Of a stretch of DNA of 64,000 nt, positions 10,176 to 20,351 are shown one piece after another; position 1 is the stretch's first letter, and each line of letters starts with the position of its first letter. The notes under the pieces are model-generated. The model saw nothing but the letters and a program-made list of their open reading frames with translations, was not told the origin of the DNA and made no database searches. Origin of the DNA: Rhodoferax sp. (GTDB lineage: Bacteria > Pseudomonadota > Gammaproteobacteria > Burkholderiales > Burkholderiaceae_C). The stretch is taken from positions 62,001-126,000 of the forward strand of contig JAGRPL010000010.1 of assembly GCA_019449595.1 (NCBI GenBank), read 5' to 3'. The position numbers and the translations under genes are program-made.

Positions 10176-11051
10176 ATGCGAATCCGATTCACCAAAATGC
10201 AGGGCGCGGGAAACGACTTCGTCGTGCTCGACGAAACGCGGGGCCGGCTGGGCCTCTCCGCGGCGCAGTACCGCTTTCTGGGTGACCGGCACTTTGGTGT
10301 CGGGGCCGACCAGATCCTGAGTGTGCGCCCGTCGCCCGCCGAAGGCATCGATTTTGAATACGCCATCCACAACGCCGACGGCGGCGAGGTGGAGCAGTGC
10401 GGCAACGGCGCACGCTGCTTTGCGCGCTTTGTGCGCGACCAGGGCCTGACGCAGAAAGACGTGCTGCGCGTGCAGACCCTGAAAGGCGTGATCGAACCGC
10501 GCCTGACTGCGGACGGCCGCGTTACCGTGGACATGGGCGCGCCCGTGTTCGCGCCCGAGCAGGTTCCGTTTGATGACGCGGGCCTGCAGCTGCTGCCCCG
10601 GGGTTCCTGGGGGGTCTGGCCGCTGGCCCTGGCCGATACGGAGCCTCCCACGACGGTTTTCATCGCCACGGTGTCCATGGGCAACCCGCATGCCGTGCAG
10701 GTGGTGGACGACGTGGACACCGCGCCCGTGCAGGCCCAGGGGCCGCTGATCGAGCGGCATGTGCGCTTCCCCCAGCGGGTCAATGCCGGCTTCATGCAGG
10801 TGCTGGACCGCAGCCATATCCGCCTGCGGGTGTACGAGCGCGGCACGGGCGAGACGCTGGCTTGCGGCACGGGCGCCTGCGCTGCCGTGGTGGCGGGCAT
10901 CCGGCTGGGGCTGCTGGACGCCACCGTGGAAGTGCAGACCCTGGGCGGGGTGCTGAGCATTGCGTGGGCCGGTGGCACGGCGCCGGTCCTGATGACGGGC
11001 CCGGCCACCACCGTTTTCCAGGGCGAAATTGAACTTCCGGACGACCTATGA
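10176..11051 (+). CDS. dapF: Diaminopimelate epimerase
   Basis: [45 protein letters not shown]. Confidence 0.95.
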   Translation: MRIRFTKMQGAGNDFVVLDETRGRLGLSAAQYRFLGDRHFGVGADQILSVRPSPAEGIDFEYAIHNADGGEVEQCGNGARCFARFVRDQGLTQKDVLRVQTLKGVIEPRLTADGRVTVDMGAPVFAPEQVPFDDAGLQLLPRGSWGVWPLALADTEPPTTVFIATVSMGNPHAVQVVDDVDTAPVQAQGPLIERHVRFPQRVNAGFMQVLDRSHIRLRVYERGTGETLACGTGACAAVVAGIRLGLLDATVEVQTLGGVLSIAWAGGTAPVLMTGPATTVFQGEIELPDDL

Positions 11052-11734
11052 ACCAATCACTGAACAACCCCATCACCGAAGACGACATTGCCAACTACCT
11101 GAGCATCACGCCGGATTTCTTCCAGCGCCATGCCGAGCTGCTGGCGGCGGTGCAGTTCACCAGCCCGCACAGCCACCGTGCCGTGAGCCTGCAGGAGCGC
11201 CAGGCCGAAATGTTGCGGGAAAAGATCAAGGTGCTGGAGCAGCGCATCATGGAGATGATCCGCAACGGCAACGACAACGTGCTGCTGTCGGACAAGATCC
11301 TGCGCTGGGCGCGCAGCCTGCTGCTGGCCAGCGATCTGCGGGCGCTGCCTGCGGCCATCGCCGAGGAAATCCAGCAGCAGTTTGCCGTGCCCCAGGTGGG
11401 GTTGCGCCTGTGGGGCGTGGCACCGGCGTTTGCCGACCTGGCCGCAGCCCAGGGCGTGAGCGACGACGCCAAGGTGTTCGCCTCCTCCCTCATGGAGCCC
11501 TTTTGCGGCCTGAACACCGGCTTTGAGGCGGTGGGCTGGCTGGCGGACCCGGCCGCCGTGACGTCGCTGGCCCTGATTCCGCTGCGCAGCAGCCCACCCA
11601 GCGCCACCGCGCCCGCGTTCGGCATGCTGGTGCTGGCGTCGCCGGACGCGCAGCGCTTCCACAGCGGCATGGGCACCGATTTCCTGGCCCGCATGGGCGA
11701 ACTGGCCAGTGCCGCGCTGTCACGCCTGAGGTAA
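11048..11734 (+). CDS. DUF484 family protein
   Basis: Position between dapF and xer[25 protein letters not shown]. Confidence 0.9.
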   Translation: MNQSLNNPITEDDIANYLSITPDFFQRHAELLAAVQFTSPHSHRAVSLQERQAEMLREKIKVLEQRIMEMIRNGNDNVLLSDKILRWARSLLLASDLRALPAAIAEEIQQQFAVPQVGLRLWGVAPAFADLAAAQGVSDDAKVFASSLMEPFCGLNTGFEAVGWLADPAAVTSLALIPLRSSPPSATAPAFGMLVLASPDAQRFHSGMGTDFLARMGELASAALSRLR

Positions 11735-11738
11735 TGCG

Positions 11739-12680
11739 GTGTCGACCGACGCCCAGCTCGTCGAGCGCTACCTTGAATATGTTCGCGTCGAAAAGCGGCT
11801 GGCCGCGCGCACGGTAGCGCTGTACGCGCTGGACCTGCACAAGCTGGCGGCCTTCGCCGCCCAGGTGCCGGTGGCGCTGACGGCGGTGCAAAACCCCCAT
11901 ATCCGCCGCTGGGTGGCGCAGATGCACAGCGGCGGCCGCAGTGGCCGCGGCATTGCCCTCATCATGTCCGGCTGGCGGGGGTTTTACGGTTGGCTGGGGC
12001 GCCAGGGCCTGGTGGCCAGCAACCCGGTGCAGGACGTGCGCGCCCCCAAGGCACCCAAGCCCCTGCCCAAGGCGCTGGGGGTGGATGACGCGGTGCAGTT
12101 CGCTGATTTCCGGAGTGCCGACACCCCCTGGCTGGAGGCCCGGGACGCGGCCATGGTGGAATTGCTCTACGGCAGCGGCCTGCGCGTGGGCGAGCTGGTG
12201 GGGCTGGACGTGATGGCCAGCGCCCGCGCACGCGGCTGGGTCGATCTGCAGGCCTGCGAAGCGCATGTGCTGGGCAAGGGCTCCAAGCGCCGCACCGTGC
12301 CGGTGGGCAGCGTGGCGCTGCAGGCGCTGGAGCGCTGGCTGGCGCTGCGCGGGCCGGATGCGGCGGCGCAGGCGGATGCCGGTGCCCTGTTCACCGGCCG
12401 CAACGGCACGCGCCTGACGCCGCAGTCGGTCTGGCAGCGGCTCAAGCGGCGCAGCCTGCAGGCGGGCCTCTCCACGCCGGTGCATCCCCACATGCTGCGC
12501 CACTCGTTCGCCAGCCACATGCTGCAGTCCAGCGGCGATTTGCGCGCCGTGCAGGAGCTGCTGGGTCACGCCAACATCACGACCACGCAGGTCTACACCC
12601 GGCTGGATTTTCAGCACCTGGCCAAGGCCTACGACGCCGCGCACCCCCGGGCGCACGCCAAGGGCGGCAAGAAAGAGTAG
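11739..12680 (+). CDS. xerC: Tyrosine recombinase XerC (GTG start)
   Basis: Catalytic residues HPHMLRHSFASHML, LLGHANITTTQVYTRLDFQHLAKAYDAAHPRA. Confidence 0.93.
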   Translation: MSTDAQLVERYLEYVRVEKRLAARTVALYALDLHKLAAFAAQVPVALTAVQNPHIRRWVAQMHSGGRSGRGIALIMSGWRGFYGWLGRQGLVASNPVQDVRAPKAPKPLPKALGVDDAVQFADFRSADTPWLEARDAAMVELLYGSGLRVGELVGLDVMASARARGWVDLQACEAHVLGKGSKRRTVPVGSVALQALERWLALRGPDAAAQADAGALFTGRNGTRLTPQSVWQRLKRRSLQAGLSTPVHPHMLRHSFASHMLQSSGDLRAVQELLGHANITTTQVYTRLDFQHLAKAYDAAHPRAHAKGGKKE

Positions 12681-12710
12681 GCCGGGCGCGCAGGCGCACA
12701 ATCAGGCGTT

Positions 12711-13892
12711 ATGAAAACCATTCGACTGCGCGCCGGCAAAGAGCGCTCCCTGCAACGCCGCCACCCCTGGATTTTTGAATCTGCCATTGCCAAGGGCGGT
12801 GGCGACAGCGGCGAAACCGTGCGCGTGGAGTCCGACAGCGGCGCGTTCCTGGCCTGGGCGGCGTTCAGCCCGGCCTCCAAGATCCGTGCTCGGGCCTGGA
12901 GCTTTGACGAAAGCCAGCGCATTGATGCTCCTTTTTTTGTAGCTGCTGTCGCACGTTCCATAAAGGCCAGAGCCCGATTTGATATCCAAAGTGACGGCAT
13001 GCGCCTGGTGCACGGCGAGTCCGACGGTCTGCCCGGCCTGATCGTGGACCGCTACGGCGACACGCTGGTGGCGCAGTTCACCTCGGCCGGGGTGGAGAAG
13101 TGGAAAGGGGTGATTGCCGATGCCCTGCTGGCCGAGACCGGCTTGACCCGGCTGTACGAGCGTTCCGATGCCAGCAGCCGCGCCCTGGAGGGCCTGGCCG
13201 AGGCCACCGGCTGGCTACGCGGCGACGGTCCCACCGACCTGGTGCTGCACGAGCACGACTGGCGGCTGGCCCTGAACATTGCCGAAGGCCACAAGACCGG
13301 CTTTTACCTGGACCAGCGCGACAGCCGCAAGAAGTTTGCCGACTACACCCGGCGCCTGGGCTTTCAGCGCGTACTCAACTGCTACTGCTACACCGGCGGC
13401 TTCACGGTGGCGGCGCTGGCCGGCGGTGCGGCGCACGTCACGTCCATCGACTCCTCCGGCCCGGCCATTGAAAAAGCGGCGGCCAATGTAGCCCTGAACG
13501 GCTTTGACGCCGCCCGCGCCACCTTCCTGGATGCCGATGTGAATGCCTCGCTGCGCCAGTTCCTGGACCAGGACAAGACCTTTGACGCCATCGTGCTGGA
13601 CCCGCCGAAGTTTGCGCCCACGGTGGCGCATGCCGAGCGGGCGGCGCGTGCCTACAAGGACATCAACCGCTTGGCCCTGAAGCTGCTGGAGCCCGGCGGC
13701 GTGCTGTTCACCTATTCCTGCTCGGGCGGCATCAGCGCCGATCTGTTTCACAAGATCGTGGCCGGTGCCGGCTCGGACGCCGGGGTGGACGGTTTCATCA
13801 CCGAGCGCATGGGCGGCGCCCCGGACCACCCCATGACGATTGCCTTTCCCGAAGGTGAATACCTCAAGGGACTGGTGGTAATGCGCAAATAG
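12711..13892 (+). CDS. Class I SAM-dependent rRNA methyltransferase (RlmI-like)
   Basis: RAGKERSLQRRHPWIFESAI, LNCYCYTGGFTVAALAGGA, DAIVLDPPKFAP. Confidence 0.9.
   Translation: MKTIRLRAGKERSLQRRHPWIFESAIAKGGGDSGETVRVESDSGAFLAWAAFSPASKIRARAWSFDESQRIDAPFFVAAVARSIKARARFDIQSDGMRLVHGESDGLPGLIVDRYGDTLVAQFTSAGVEKWKGVIADALLAETGLTRLYERSDASSRALEGLAEATGWLRGDGPTDLVLHEHDWRLALNIAEGHKTGFYLDQRDSRKKFADYTRRLGFQRVLNCYCYTGGFTVAALAGGAAHVTSIDSSGPAIEKAAANVALNGFDAARATFLDADVNASLRQFLDQDKTFDAIVLDPPKFAPTVAHAERAARAYKDINRLALKLLEPGGVLFTYSCSGGISADLFHKIVAGAGSDAGVDGFITERMGGAPDHPMTIAFPEGEYLKGLVVMRK
12921..12990. repeat. Dispersed repeat family A, copy inside rlmI-like CDS
   Basis: ATTGATGCTCCTTTTTTTGTAGCTGCTGTCGCACGTTCCATAAAGGCCAGAGCCCGATTTGATATCCAAA; AT-rich island in a GC-rich gene, resembles other AGCTGC/poly-T copies in the window. 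Confidence 0.6.
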
Positions 13893-13973
13893 CCGGACAC
13901 GGCGCCAACCGGGATTGCGCCGTGGTCTTGGCAGACCGCTACACTCCCCACCTGCTGAATTTTGGATTCCACA

Positions 13974-15029
13974 ATGAGCCTTATCCCCGCCACCATCCTC
14001 ACGGGCTTTCTCGGTTCCGGCAAGACCACCCTGCTCAAGCGGGTGCTGGAAGAAGCCCATGGCCAGAAAATCGCCGTCATCGAGAACGAGTTCGGCGAGG
14101 AAAACATCGACAACGACATCCTGGTGAGCGACACCAACGAGCAGATCATCCAGATGAGCAACGGCTGCATCTGCTGCACCATCCGCGAGGACCTGCGGGC
14201 CACGCTGCAGCTGCTGGCGGCCAAGAAACGCAAGGGCCTGTTGGATTTTGAGCGCGTGGTGATCGAGACCACCGGCCTGGCCGACCCCGGTCCGGTGGCG
14301 CAGACCTTTTTCATGGATGACGAAATTGCCGAGAGCTTCCTGCTGGACTCCATCCTGACGCTGGTGGATGCCAAGCACGCTCCGCAGCAGCTCGACGACC
14401 GCCAGGAAGCGCGCCGCCAGGTCGGCTTTGCCGACCAGATATTCATCAGTAAGTCGGAACTGGTGTCGGCCGACGAACTGGACGCATTGCAGCACCGCCT
14501 CAAGCACATGAACCCGCGGGCACCGCAAAAAACGGTGCACTTCGGCGAGGTGGCGCTCGGCGAGGTTTTTGACCTGCGCGGCTTCAATCTCAACGCCAAG
14601 CTGGACATCGACCCCGACTTTCTCCAGGAAGCGGCGCACGACCACGGGCATGACCACCACGACCATGTGCACGGAGAGCACTGCAACCACCCGTCCCATG
14701 CGCACGGAGGCGGCCACCACCATCACCACGACGACGACGTCAAGAGCTTCGTGTTCAGGTCCGAGCGCCCGTTTGATCCGGCCAAGCTGGAGGACTTCCT
14801 GGGCGCCATCGTCAATATCTATGGCCCGCGCATGCTGCGCTACAAGGGTGTGCTGAACATGAAGGGGACGGACCGCAAGGTCATCTTCCAGGGCGTGCAC
14901 CAGTTGATGGGCAGCGATCTGGGGCCACAATGGGCCGAAGGCGAGACACGCAGCAGCAAAATGGTATTCATCGGCATTGACCTGCCCCAGGACATCTTGT
15001 TGCAGGGCATGGAGCAATCGCTGGTCTGA
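13974..15029 (+). CDS. CobW/COG0523 family GTPase with His-rich loop
   Basis: GFLGSGKTTLLKR, CICCTIREDL, HDHGHDHHDHVHGEHCNHPSHAHGGGHHHHHDDD. Confidence 0.92.
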   Translation: MSLIPATILTGFLGSGKTTLLKRVLEEAHGQKIAVIENEFGEENIDNDILVSDTNEQIIQMSNGCICCTIREDLRATLQLLAAKKRKGLLDFERVVIETTGLADPGPVAQTFFMDDEIAESFLLDSILTLVDAKHAPQQLDDRQEARRQVGFADQIFISKSELVSADELDALQHRLKHMNPRAPQKTVHFGEVALGEVFDLRGFNLNAKLDIDPDFLQEAAHDHGHDHHDHVHGEHCNHPSHAHGGGHHHHHDDDVKSFVFRSERPFDPAKLEDFLGAIVNIYGPRMLRYKGVLNMKGTDRKVIFQGVHQLMGSDLGPQWAEGETRSSKMVFIGIDLPQDILLQGMEQSLV

Positions 15030-15192
15030 ACGCCAAATGATTGTCTCGCTTTTGCAACTGTTAGGTTTTCCCAAGGCGAAGCCTGTACACTCGCGCGCCG
15101 GAGAAACCCCACCAAAGAAGCCTTCCAAGGCCCGTGGTGGAACAGCAGCCCCCACCGATCATGCGCAGGCCAGCCCTGCCAGGAGACAAGAA

Positions 15193-16341
15193 GTGATAGC
15201 TAAATCTGGAAAAGACAGCAAGGCCAAAACAAGCAAAAGCAAGGCGGCCGCCAAGCCGACCGCAAAACCTGCTGTCAAGAGCGCCAAACCTGCGGCCAAA
15301 ACGGTGAAGCCGGCGGCCAAGCCGGTTGCCAAGGCGAAGACTGTGGTCAAGGCCAAGCCGGTAGCCAAGGTGCCGGCGAAGAAAACCGTCGCCAAACCGG
15401 TGGCCAAAGTGGTGGCCAAGACTGTATCCAAGGGAGTTTCCGGAAAAACAACGCAACCGGCAAGCAAGGCAGCGGCCAAGCCCGCTGCCAAGGTGCCGGC
15501 GAAGAAAACCGTCGCCAAACCGGTGGCCAAGCCCGCCGCCAAACCGGCGACCAAAATGGTGGCCAAGCCGGCCGCCAAAGCCAAAGCCCCTGTCATTCCC
15601 GTCGCAAAACCGGCCGTCAAGCCGCCGGTCAAACCGACCCCCACTGCTGCGGCAGCGAAAGAGAAGAAACCCATGTCTGTGTCCCCTCCCGTTACCAAAG
15701 TGTCGCCGGCGCCTGCCGCTCCTGCGCCGGTAGCTGCTCCCGCCAAAGCCGGCCGGCCTTCGTCGCGCCTGGCCCAGTTGACTGTTCCGTCCATGGCGCA
15801 GACGGTGGCCTCCACCGCGGCCAAGGCCAGCTACAGCCAGTCGAGCCCGTCGCCCGTCATCGTTCCGGTGCTGCCCTCGGCGGTCAAGAAAGACCCCAAG
15901 CTCGCCAACAACTGGAAGACCAAGCCGGTTGCCGAGCTGACGGATGCCGAACTGATGGCCATGCCCGACTCCGAGTACATGAACGAAGTCCAGCTGGCGG
16001 CGTTCCGGTTGAAGCTGGCGAGTCTCAAGCGCGACATCCTCAGCAATGCCGGCGAAACCACGGAACACCTGCGCGAGGACACCTCGGTGGTGCCGGACCC
16101 GGCCGACCGCGCCACCATCGAAGAAGAGCATGCCCTGGAGTTGCGCACCCGCGACCGCGAGCGCAAGCTGCTCAAGAAGATCGAACAGTCCATCGCACGC
16201 ATCGATGCCGGAGACTACGGTTACTGCGATGAAACCGGCGAAGCCATTGGCGTGGGCCGGTTGCTGGCACGCCCCACGGCGACCCTGTCCCTGGAGGCGC
16301 AGCAGCGTCGCGAACTGAAGCAGAAGATGTTTGGTGATTGA
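15193..16341 (+). CDS. dksA: DksA/TraR-type RNA polymerase-binding protein with ~200-aa Lys/Ala/Pro-rich (histone H1-like) N-terminal tail
   Basis: C-terminus DAGDYGYCDETGEAIGVGRLLARPTATLSLEAQQRRELKQKMFGD; N-terminal AKPVAK repeats; GTG start after AGGAGA (an upstream start at ATG 15035 is also possible). Confidence 0.8.
   Translation: MIAKSGKDSKAKTSKSKAAAKPTAKPAVKSAKPAAKTVKPAAKPVAKAKTVVKAKPVAKVPAKKTVAKPVAKVVAKTVSKGVSGKTTQPASKAAAKPAAKVPAKKTVAKPVAKPAAKPATKMVAKPAAKAKAPVIPVAKPAVKPPVKPTPTAAAAKEKKPMSVSPPVTKVSPAPAAPAPVAAPAKAGRPSSRLAQLTVPSMAQTVASTAAKASYSQSSPSPVIVPVLPSAVKKDPKLANNWKTKPVAELTDAELMAMPDSEYMNEVQLAAFRLKLASLKRDILSNAGETTEHLREDTSVVPDPADRATIEEEHALELRTRDRERKLLKKIEQSIARIDAGDYGYCDETGEAIGVGRLLARPTATLSLEAQQRRELKQKMFGD
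15364..15530. repeat. Two exact 44-bp direct repeats (15364-15407 and 15487-15530) inside the Lys/Ala-rich tail
   Basis: GCCAAGGTGCCGGCGAAGAAAACCGTCGCCAAACCGGTGGCCAA occurs twice, offset 123 bp (41 codons). Confidence 0.85.
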
Positions 16342-16384
16342 TTTCGCGCGTGTAATTGCGACGCACATTTGGTAAGCTGTTTCC

Positions 16385-18217
16385 ATGGCCACCAAAGACG
16401 ATCGCCCGGGTCTGCTGTCGAAGATGGCGATGTTTGTTCGCAACCCGACCAAGGACTGGTCGGAGTTGGAACGGCTTGAGCCTGAGCAGGAAAGCGGCTA
16501 CGACAAGCAGGCGCTCAAGGCAATGATTGAGCGCAAGCGGCAAAACGATTTTGTCCGCAAGCGGGAGTTTGACCAGCTGCGCAAGTTGCGCAGCCGCGAT
16601 GCCGCTGCCGTGAGCGGCGTGGCACGGCCATCGGTGTTCCAGTCCAGCTTGACCACCGACCAGGACGGGCGTGCCGTGACGCTGAAAAAAATCGATGAGA
16701 TCGAGGCCCAGATGTCCCGGCAGTGGTGGAAAGGCAAGCAGGAAGCCGCCGCCACCACCCAGAACGCGGGTCTGGTCGCCGACGGCCAGCCGCCCATTGA
16801 CTTCCTCTTGCAAACCGTTCCCCCGGACCCCACGACGCTGTCCTCAGCAGGCTCGCAGAGCTACTCTGCCACCATGCCGTCGAATCTGGGGTTCTCCGGC
16901 TCGCAATCGGGTTCCGCGGAGTTTGTGCCCACCCAGATGGGGGCCGGCATGCTCCCTCCGGTGTCAACCCATGTGCCGCTGACGCGCGGGTCCGTGCCGG
17001 CGGCTGCCGCGTTGCCAGCGGCCAGCGTGCCGGGGGCGGGTTTCGCGCCGTCACCGCCGGATTTTTCCACCTCCGGGCTGTTTGCTATGGAGACCTCCGA
17101 CAGCATGGCGACCGATCCGGATCTGGAAGAAGCAGCGATCCGCTTTGCCAATGGGGACGATGCCGGCGCCGAAAACGGCCTGCTGGACGCATTGCGGGGC
17201 GACATCGCCCTGCCAGACGCTGCGTTCTCCTGGGCGGCGGCCTTGCTGGACCTGTACCGCGCCACCCACAACCGCGCCGGGTTTGACCGGGCCGTGAAGG
17301 AGTTTGCGATCTATTTCGACAATGTGGTTCCGGTCTGGGCGCCCATTGGTGATGCGCGCGGCGCGGACGGGGGCGTGGCGCCGCCGGTGCCGGCGGTGGG
17401 TGTTGCCGCTGCGGCTTCCTATCCGGACAGCGATGCCATTTGGGAAAGCCCTTCGGAACTGACGGCGCAGGCCATGGAGAACCTGCGCGAGGCCATGGCG
17501 GCCAACCCCATGCCGTGGCATCTCGGCTGGTCGCGGCTGGTGCGCATCACGCCGGGCGCCATGCCCTTGCTGGCGGGCCTCTTCAGCAGCCTGTGCGACG
17601 AGCCGGTGGTTCTGCGTTTCAGCGGCATGGACCGTCTGGTGCAGGCCTTGCGCGCGATGATGCCCTCCGGCGACCGCAGCGTGCCACCCGCCTGGTGGGC
17701 AGTCCGCCTGAACGTGCTGCGCACCATGCAGCTGCAGGACGAATTCGAGCTGGTGGCGCTGGACTACTGTGTGACCTATGAAGTGTCACCACCGGCGTGG
17801 GAAAAAGCCCGCTGCCAGTTTGCCGATGTGGCCGCGGCCAATGCCAATACCGCGCCCATGCGCGTCGAGACAGGGGACTGGGGAACCGGCTTCAACCTGG
17901 AGCCGACAGCCCCCATGGGGCTGGAAGCCGGTACGGCCAGCACCCGCAAGCTGCGGGGCCTGGTGCAGGGAGATGCCACGCAGGCGCTGGCCGGCTTGGA
18001 AGAGGGGGGGCGCCGCCCGGGGGATCGCATCATCGTGGCCTGCGACGAACTGGTCCGCGTGGACTTTTCTGCGGCGGGCAGCATCCTCAACTGGGTGGCC
18101 ATGCGCCAGTCGGAAGGGTGCCATGTCCAGTTCCGCGATGTGCACCGGCTGGTGGCAGCCTTTTTCAACGTCATCGGCATCAGTGAGCACGCACGGGTGG
18201 TCCCGCGGCCCCTGTAG
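16385..18217 (+). CDS. STAS-like domain protein with long low-complexity region
   Basis: Long ORF, C-terminal VACDELVRVDFSAAGSILNWVAMRQSEGCHVQFRDVHRLVAAFFNVIGISEHARV resembles STAS. Confidence 0.75.
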   Translation: MATKDDRPGLLSKMAMFVRNPTKDWSELERLEPEQESGYDKQALKAMIERKRQNDFVRKREFDQLRKLRSRDAAAVSGVARPSVFQSSLTTDQDGRAVTLKKIDEIEAQMSRQWWKGKQEAAATTQNAGLVADGQPPIDFLLQTVPPDPTTLSSAGSQSYSATMPSNLGFSGSQSGSAEFVPTQMGAGMLPPVSTHVPLTRGSVPAAAALPAASVPGAGFAPSPPDFSTSGLFAMETSDSMATDPDLEEAAIRFANGDDAGAENGLLDALRGDIALPDAAFSWAAALLDLYRATHNRAGFDRAVKEFAIYFDNVVPVWAPIGDARGADGGVAPPVPAVGVAAAASYPDSDAIWESPSELTAQAMENLREAMAANPMPWHLGWSRLVRITPGAMPLLAGLFSSLCDEPVVLRFSGMDRLVQALRAMMPSGDRSVPPAWWAVRLNVLRTMQLQDEFELVALDYCVTYEVSPPAWEKARCQFADVAAANANTAPMRVETGDWGTGFNLEPTAPMGLEAGTASTRKLRGLVQGDATQALAGLEEGGRRPGDRIIVACDELVRVDFSAAGSILNWVAMRQSEGCHVQFRDVHRLVAAFFNVIGISEHARVVPRPL

Positions 18218-18292
18218 TTGCACGGCTTTTTGCCGATGGCAAGGCGGTATATGACTCTTGTATTTCGGGAATCTGCCCGAACCTAGGAACTT

Positions 18293-18841
18293 ATGGATGC
18301 ATTTCACGGCACGACCATCATCAGCGTGCGTCGTAAAACCCCGCAAGGGTATTCGGTGGCCATTGGCGGCGACGGGCAGGTGACCCTTGGCAATATCGTG
18401 GTCAAGGGCACGGCCCGCAAGGTGCGTAAGCTCCACCACGGCAAGGTGCTGGCAGGTTTTGCCGGCGCGACGGCCGACGCCTTCACCCTGTTTGAGCGCT
18501 TTGAAGCCAAGCTGGAGAAGCACCAGGGCCACCTGGTGCGTGCTGCCATCGAGTTGACCAAGGACTGGCGCACCGACCGCGTGCTGCGCCGCCTGGAAGC
18601 CATGCTGGCTGTGGCGGACCGTGACGCGTCTCTCATCATCACCGGCAACGGAGATGTGCTGGAGCCGGAAAATGGCATTGTCACCATCGGGTCGGGCGGC
18701 GCGTACGCGCAGGCAGCGGCCGTGGCCCTGCTCAACCACACGGAGCTGACGGCGGCCGATATCGTCAAGCGCTCGCTGGAAATTGCGGGTGAGTTGTGCA
18801 TCTACACCAACATGCAGCACACGATCGAAACTCTGGATTGA
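18293..18841 (+). CDS. hslV: ATP-dependent protease subunit HslV
   Basis: [31 protein letters not shown]; adjacent hslU. Confidence 0.95.
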   Translation: MDAFHGTTIISVRRKTPQGYSVAIGGDGQVTLGNIVVKGTARKVRKLHHGKVLAGFAGATADAFTLFERFEAKLEKHQGHLVRAAIELTKDWRTDRVLRRLEAMLAVADRDASLIITGNGDVLEPENGIVTIGSGGAYAQAAAVALLNHTELTAADIVKRSLEIAGELCIYTNMQHTIETLD

Positions 18842-18849
18842 ACACCGAC

Positions 18850-20175
18850 ATGACACCGCAGGATATCGTCGCCGAGCTCGACAAACACATCGTGGGCCAG
18901 AGCCAGGCCAAGCGGGCGGTGGCCATCGCCCTGCGCAACCGCTGGCGCCGCCAGCAGGTCGAGGCCGGCTTGCGGGCAGAAATCACGCCCAAGAATATTC
19001 TGATGATTGGTCCCACCGGCGTCGGAAAAACCGAGATTGCCCGCCGCCTGGCCCGTCTGGCCGATGCGCCGTTCATCAAGGTGGAGGCCACCAAGTTCAC
19101 CGAGGTGGGGTATGTCGGCAAAGATGTGGATGCCATCATCCGGGACCTGGCCGACATCGCGGTCAAGCAGACGCGTGAGGCCGAAAAGACGAAAGTGCGT
19201 GCCCGCGCGGAAGATGCGGCCGAGGACCGCATTCTGGACATTCTGATCCCGCCGCCCCGCACCGAGTTCGGTGTGACATCCGCCACCGATACGCCGGAGA
19301 GCACCGCGCGCCAGACATTCCGCAAGAAATTGCGGGAAGGTCAGCTGGCCGACCGCGAAATCGAGATTGATGTGGCGCAGGCCATGCCCCAACTGGAGGT
19401 CATGGGCCCGCCCGGCATGGAAGAAATGACGGAGCAGCTGCGGGGCATGTTTGGCCAGCTGGGGCAGCAGAAGAAGCAGACGCGCAAACTGAAGATCAGC
19501 GAGGCGCACAAGTTGCTGGTCGACGAGGAAGCCGCCAAGCTGGTGAACGAAGACGACATCAAGACCCAGGCGCTGCACCTGCTGGAGCAAAACGGTATTG
19601 TCTTCATCGACGAAATTGACAAGGTCACCTCGCGCAGCGAGGGCAGTGGCGCCGAGGTGTCCCGCCAGGGCGTTCAGCGCGATCTGCTGCCCCTGGTGGA
19701 GGGAACCACGGTGTCCACCAAATACGGCGTCGTCAAGACGGACCATATCCTGTTTGTCGCCTCGGGCGCCTTTCACCTGAGCAAACCCAGCGACCTGATT
19801 CCCGAGTTGCAGGGGCGCTTTCCCATCCGGGTGGAGTTGCAGTCGCTGTCGGTAGACGATTTCGAAGCCATCCTGATGCAGACCCACGCGTCGCTGGTCA
19901 AGCAGTACCAGGCCTTGCTGGCCACCGAACAGGTGACCCTGGAGTTCACTCCGGACGGCATCACGCGGTTGGCGCAGATTGCATTCGAAGTCAATGAACG
20001 CATAGAGAACATCGGTGCGCGCCGTCTGGCCACCGTCATGGAGCGGCTGCTCGACGATGTGAGTTTTGATGCCGCCGCGCTGGCGGGGCAAACCGTCCGG
20101 ATCGACGCGCCGTATGTGGATGCGCGGCTGGGGGAACTCAGCCAGAACGAGGATCTCTCCCGTTACATTTTGTAA
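18850..20175 (+). CDS. hslU: HslU ATPase
   Basis: [49 protein letters not shown]. Confidence 0.96.
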   Translation: MTPQDIVAELDKHIVGQSQAKRAVAIALRNRWRRQQVEAGLRAEITPKNILMIGPTGVGKTEIARRLARLADAPFIKVEATKFTEVGYVGKDVDAIIRDLADIAVKQTREAEKTKVRARAEDAAEDRILDILIPPPRTEFGVTSATDTPESTARQTFRKKLREGQLADREIEIDVAQAMPQLEVMGPPGMEEMTEQLRGMFGQLGQQKKQTRKLKISEAHKLLVDEEAAKLVNEDDIKTQALHLLEQNGIVFIDEIDKVTSRSEGSGAEVSRQGVQRDLLPLVEGTTVSTKYGVVKTDHILFVASGAFHLSKPSDLIPELQGRFPIRVELQSLSVDDFEAILMQTHASLVKQYQALLATEQVTLEFTPDGITRLAQIAFEVNERIENIGARRLATVMERLLDDVSFDAAALAGQTVRIDAPYVDARLGELSQNEDLSRYIL

Positions 20176-20265
20176 ACGCGTGCCAGCCAGGGCGCGTGAC
20201 GTGCTTCAAGCGTTACTTTCATTGCCGGCGCTAAGTGCTTAATTTAGAACGTTTTTTGCTGTCCA

Positions 20266-20305
20266 TTTGACTTCAAAATCGCCTCTAAGTCCTTGATTTC
20301 ATTGG
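20266..20305. repeat. Possible half-copy of repeat family A between hslU and mraZ
   Basis: TTTGACTTCAAAATCGCCTCTAAGTCCTTGATT, similar in flavour to the CAAAT...GGCCTCTAGCGCTT half of the family. Confidence 0.3.
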
Positions 20306-20351
20306 AAAAATTTCTCGCAGGCCCCCTTGCAAGCTGCACATTTGCTGATAC

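Noticed and set aside
13215-15155. 646-aa minus-strand ORF opposite RlmI-like and CobW genes
   Set aside because: Antisense shadow; composition matches reverse reading of true genes
15061-16452. 463-aa Gly/Arg/His-rich minus-strand ORF (RRFGGGLGHRFGDGF repeats) resembling a repeat protein
   Set aside because: It is the reverse reading of the AKPVAK repeats in the dksA-like tail; no RBS and low-complexity artefact
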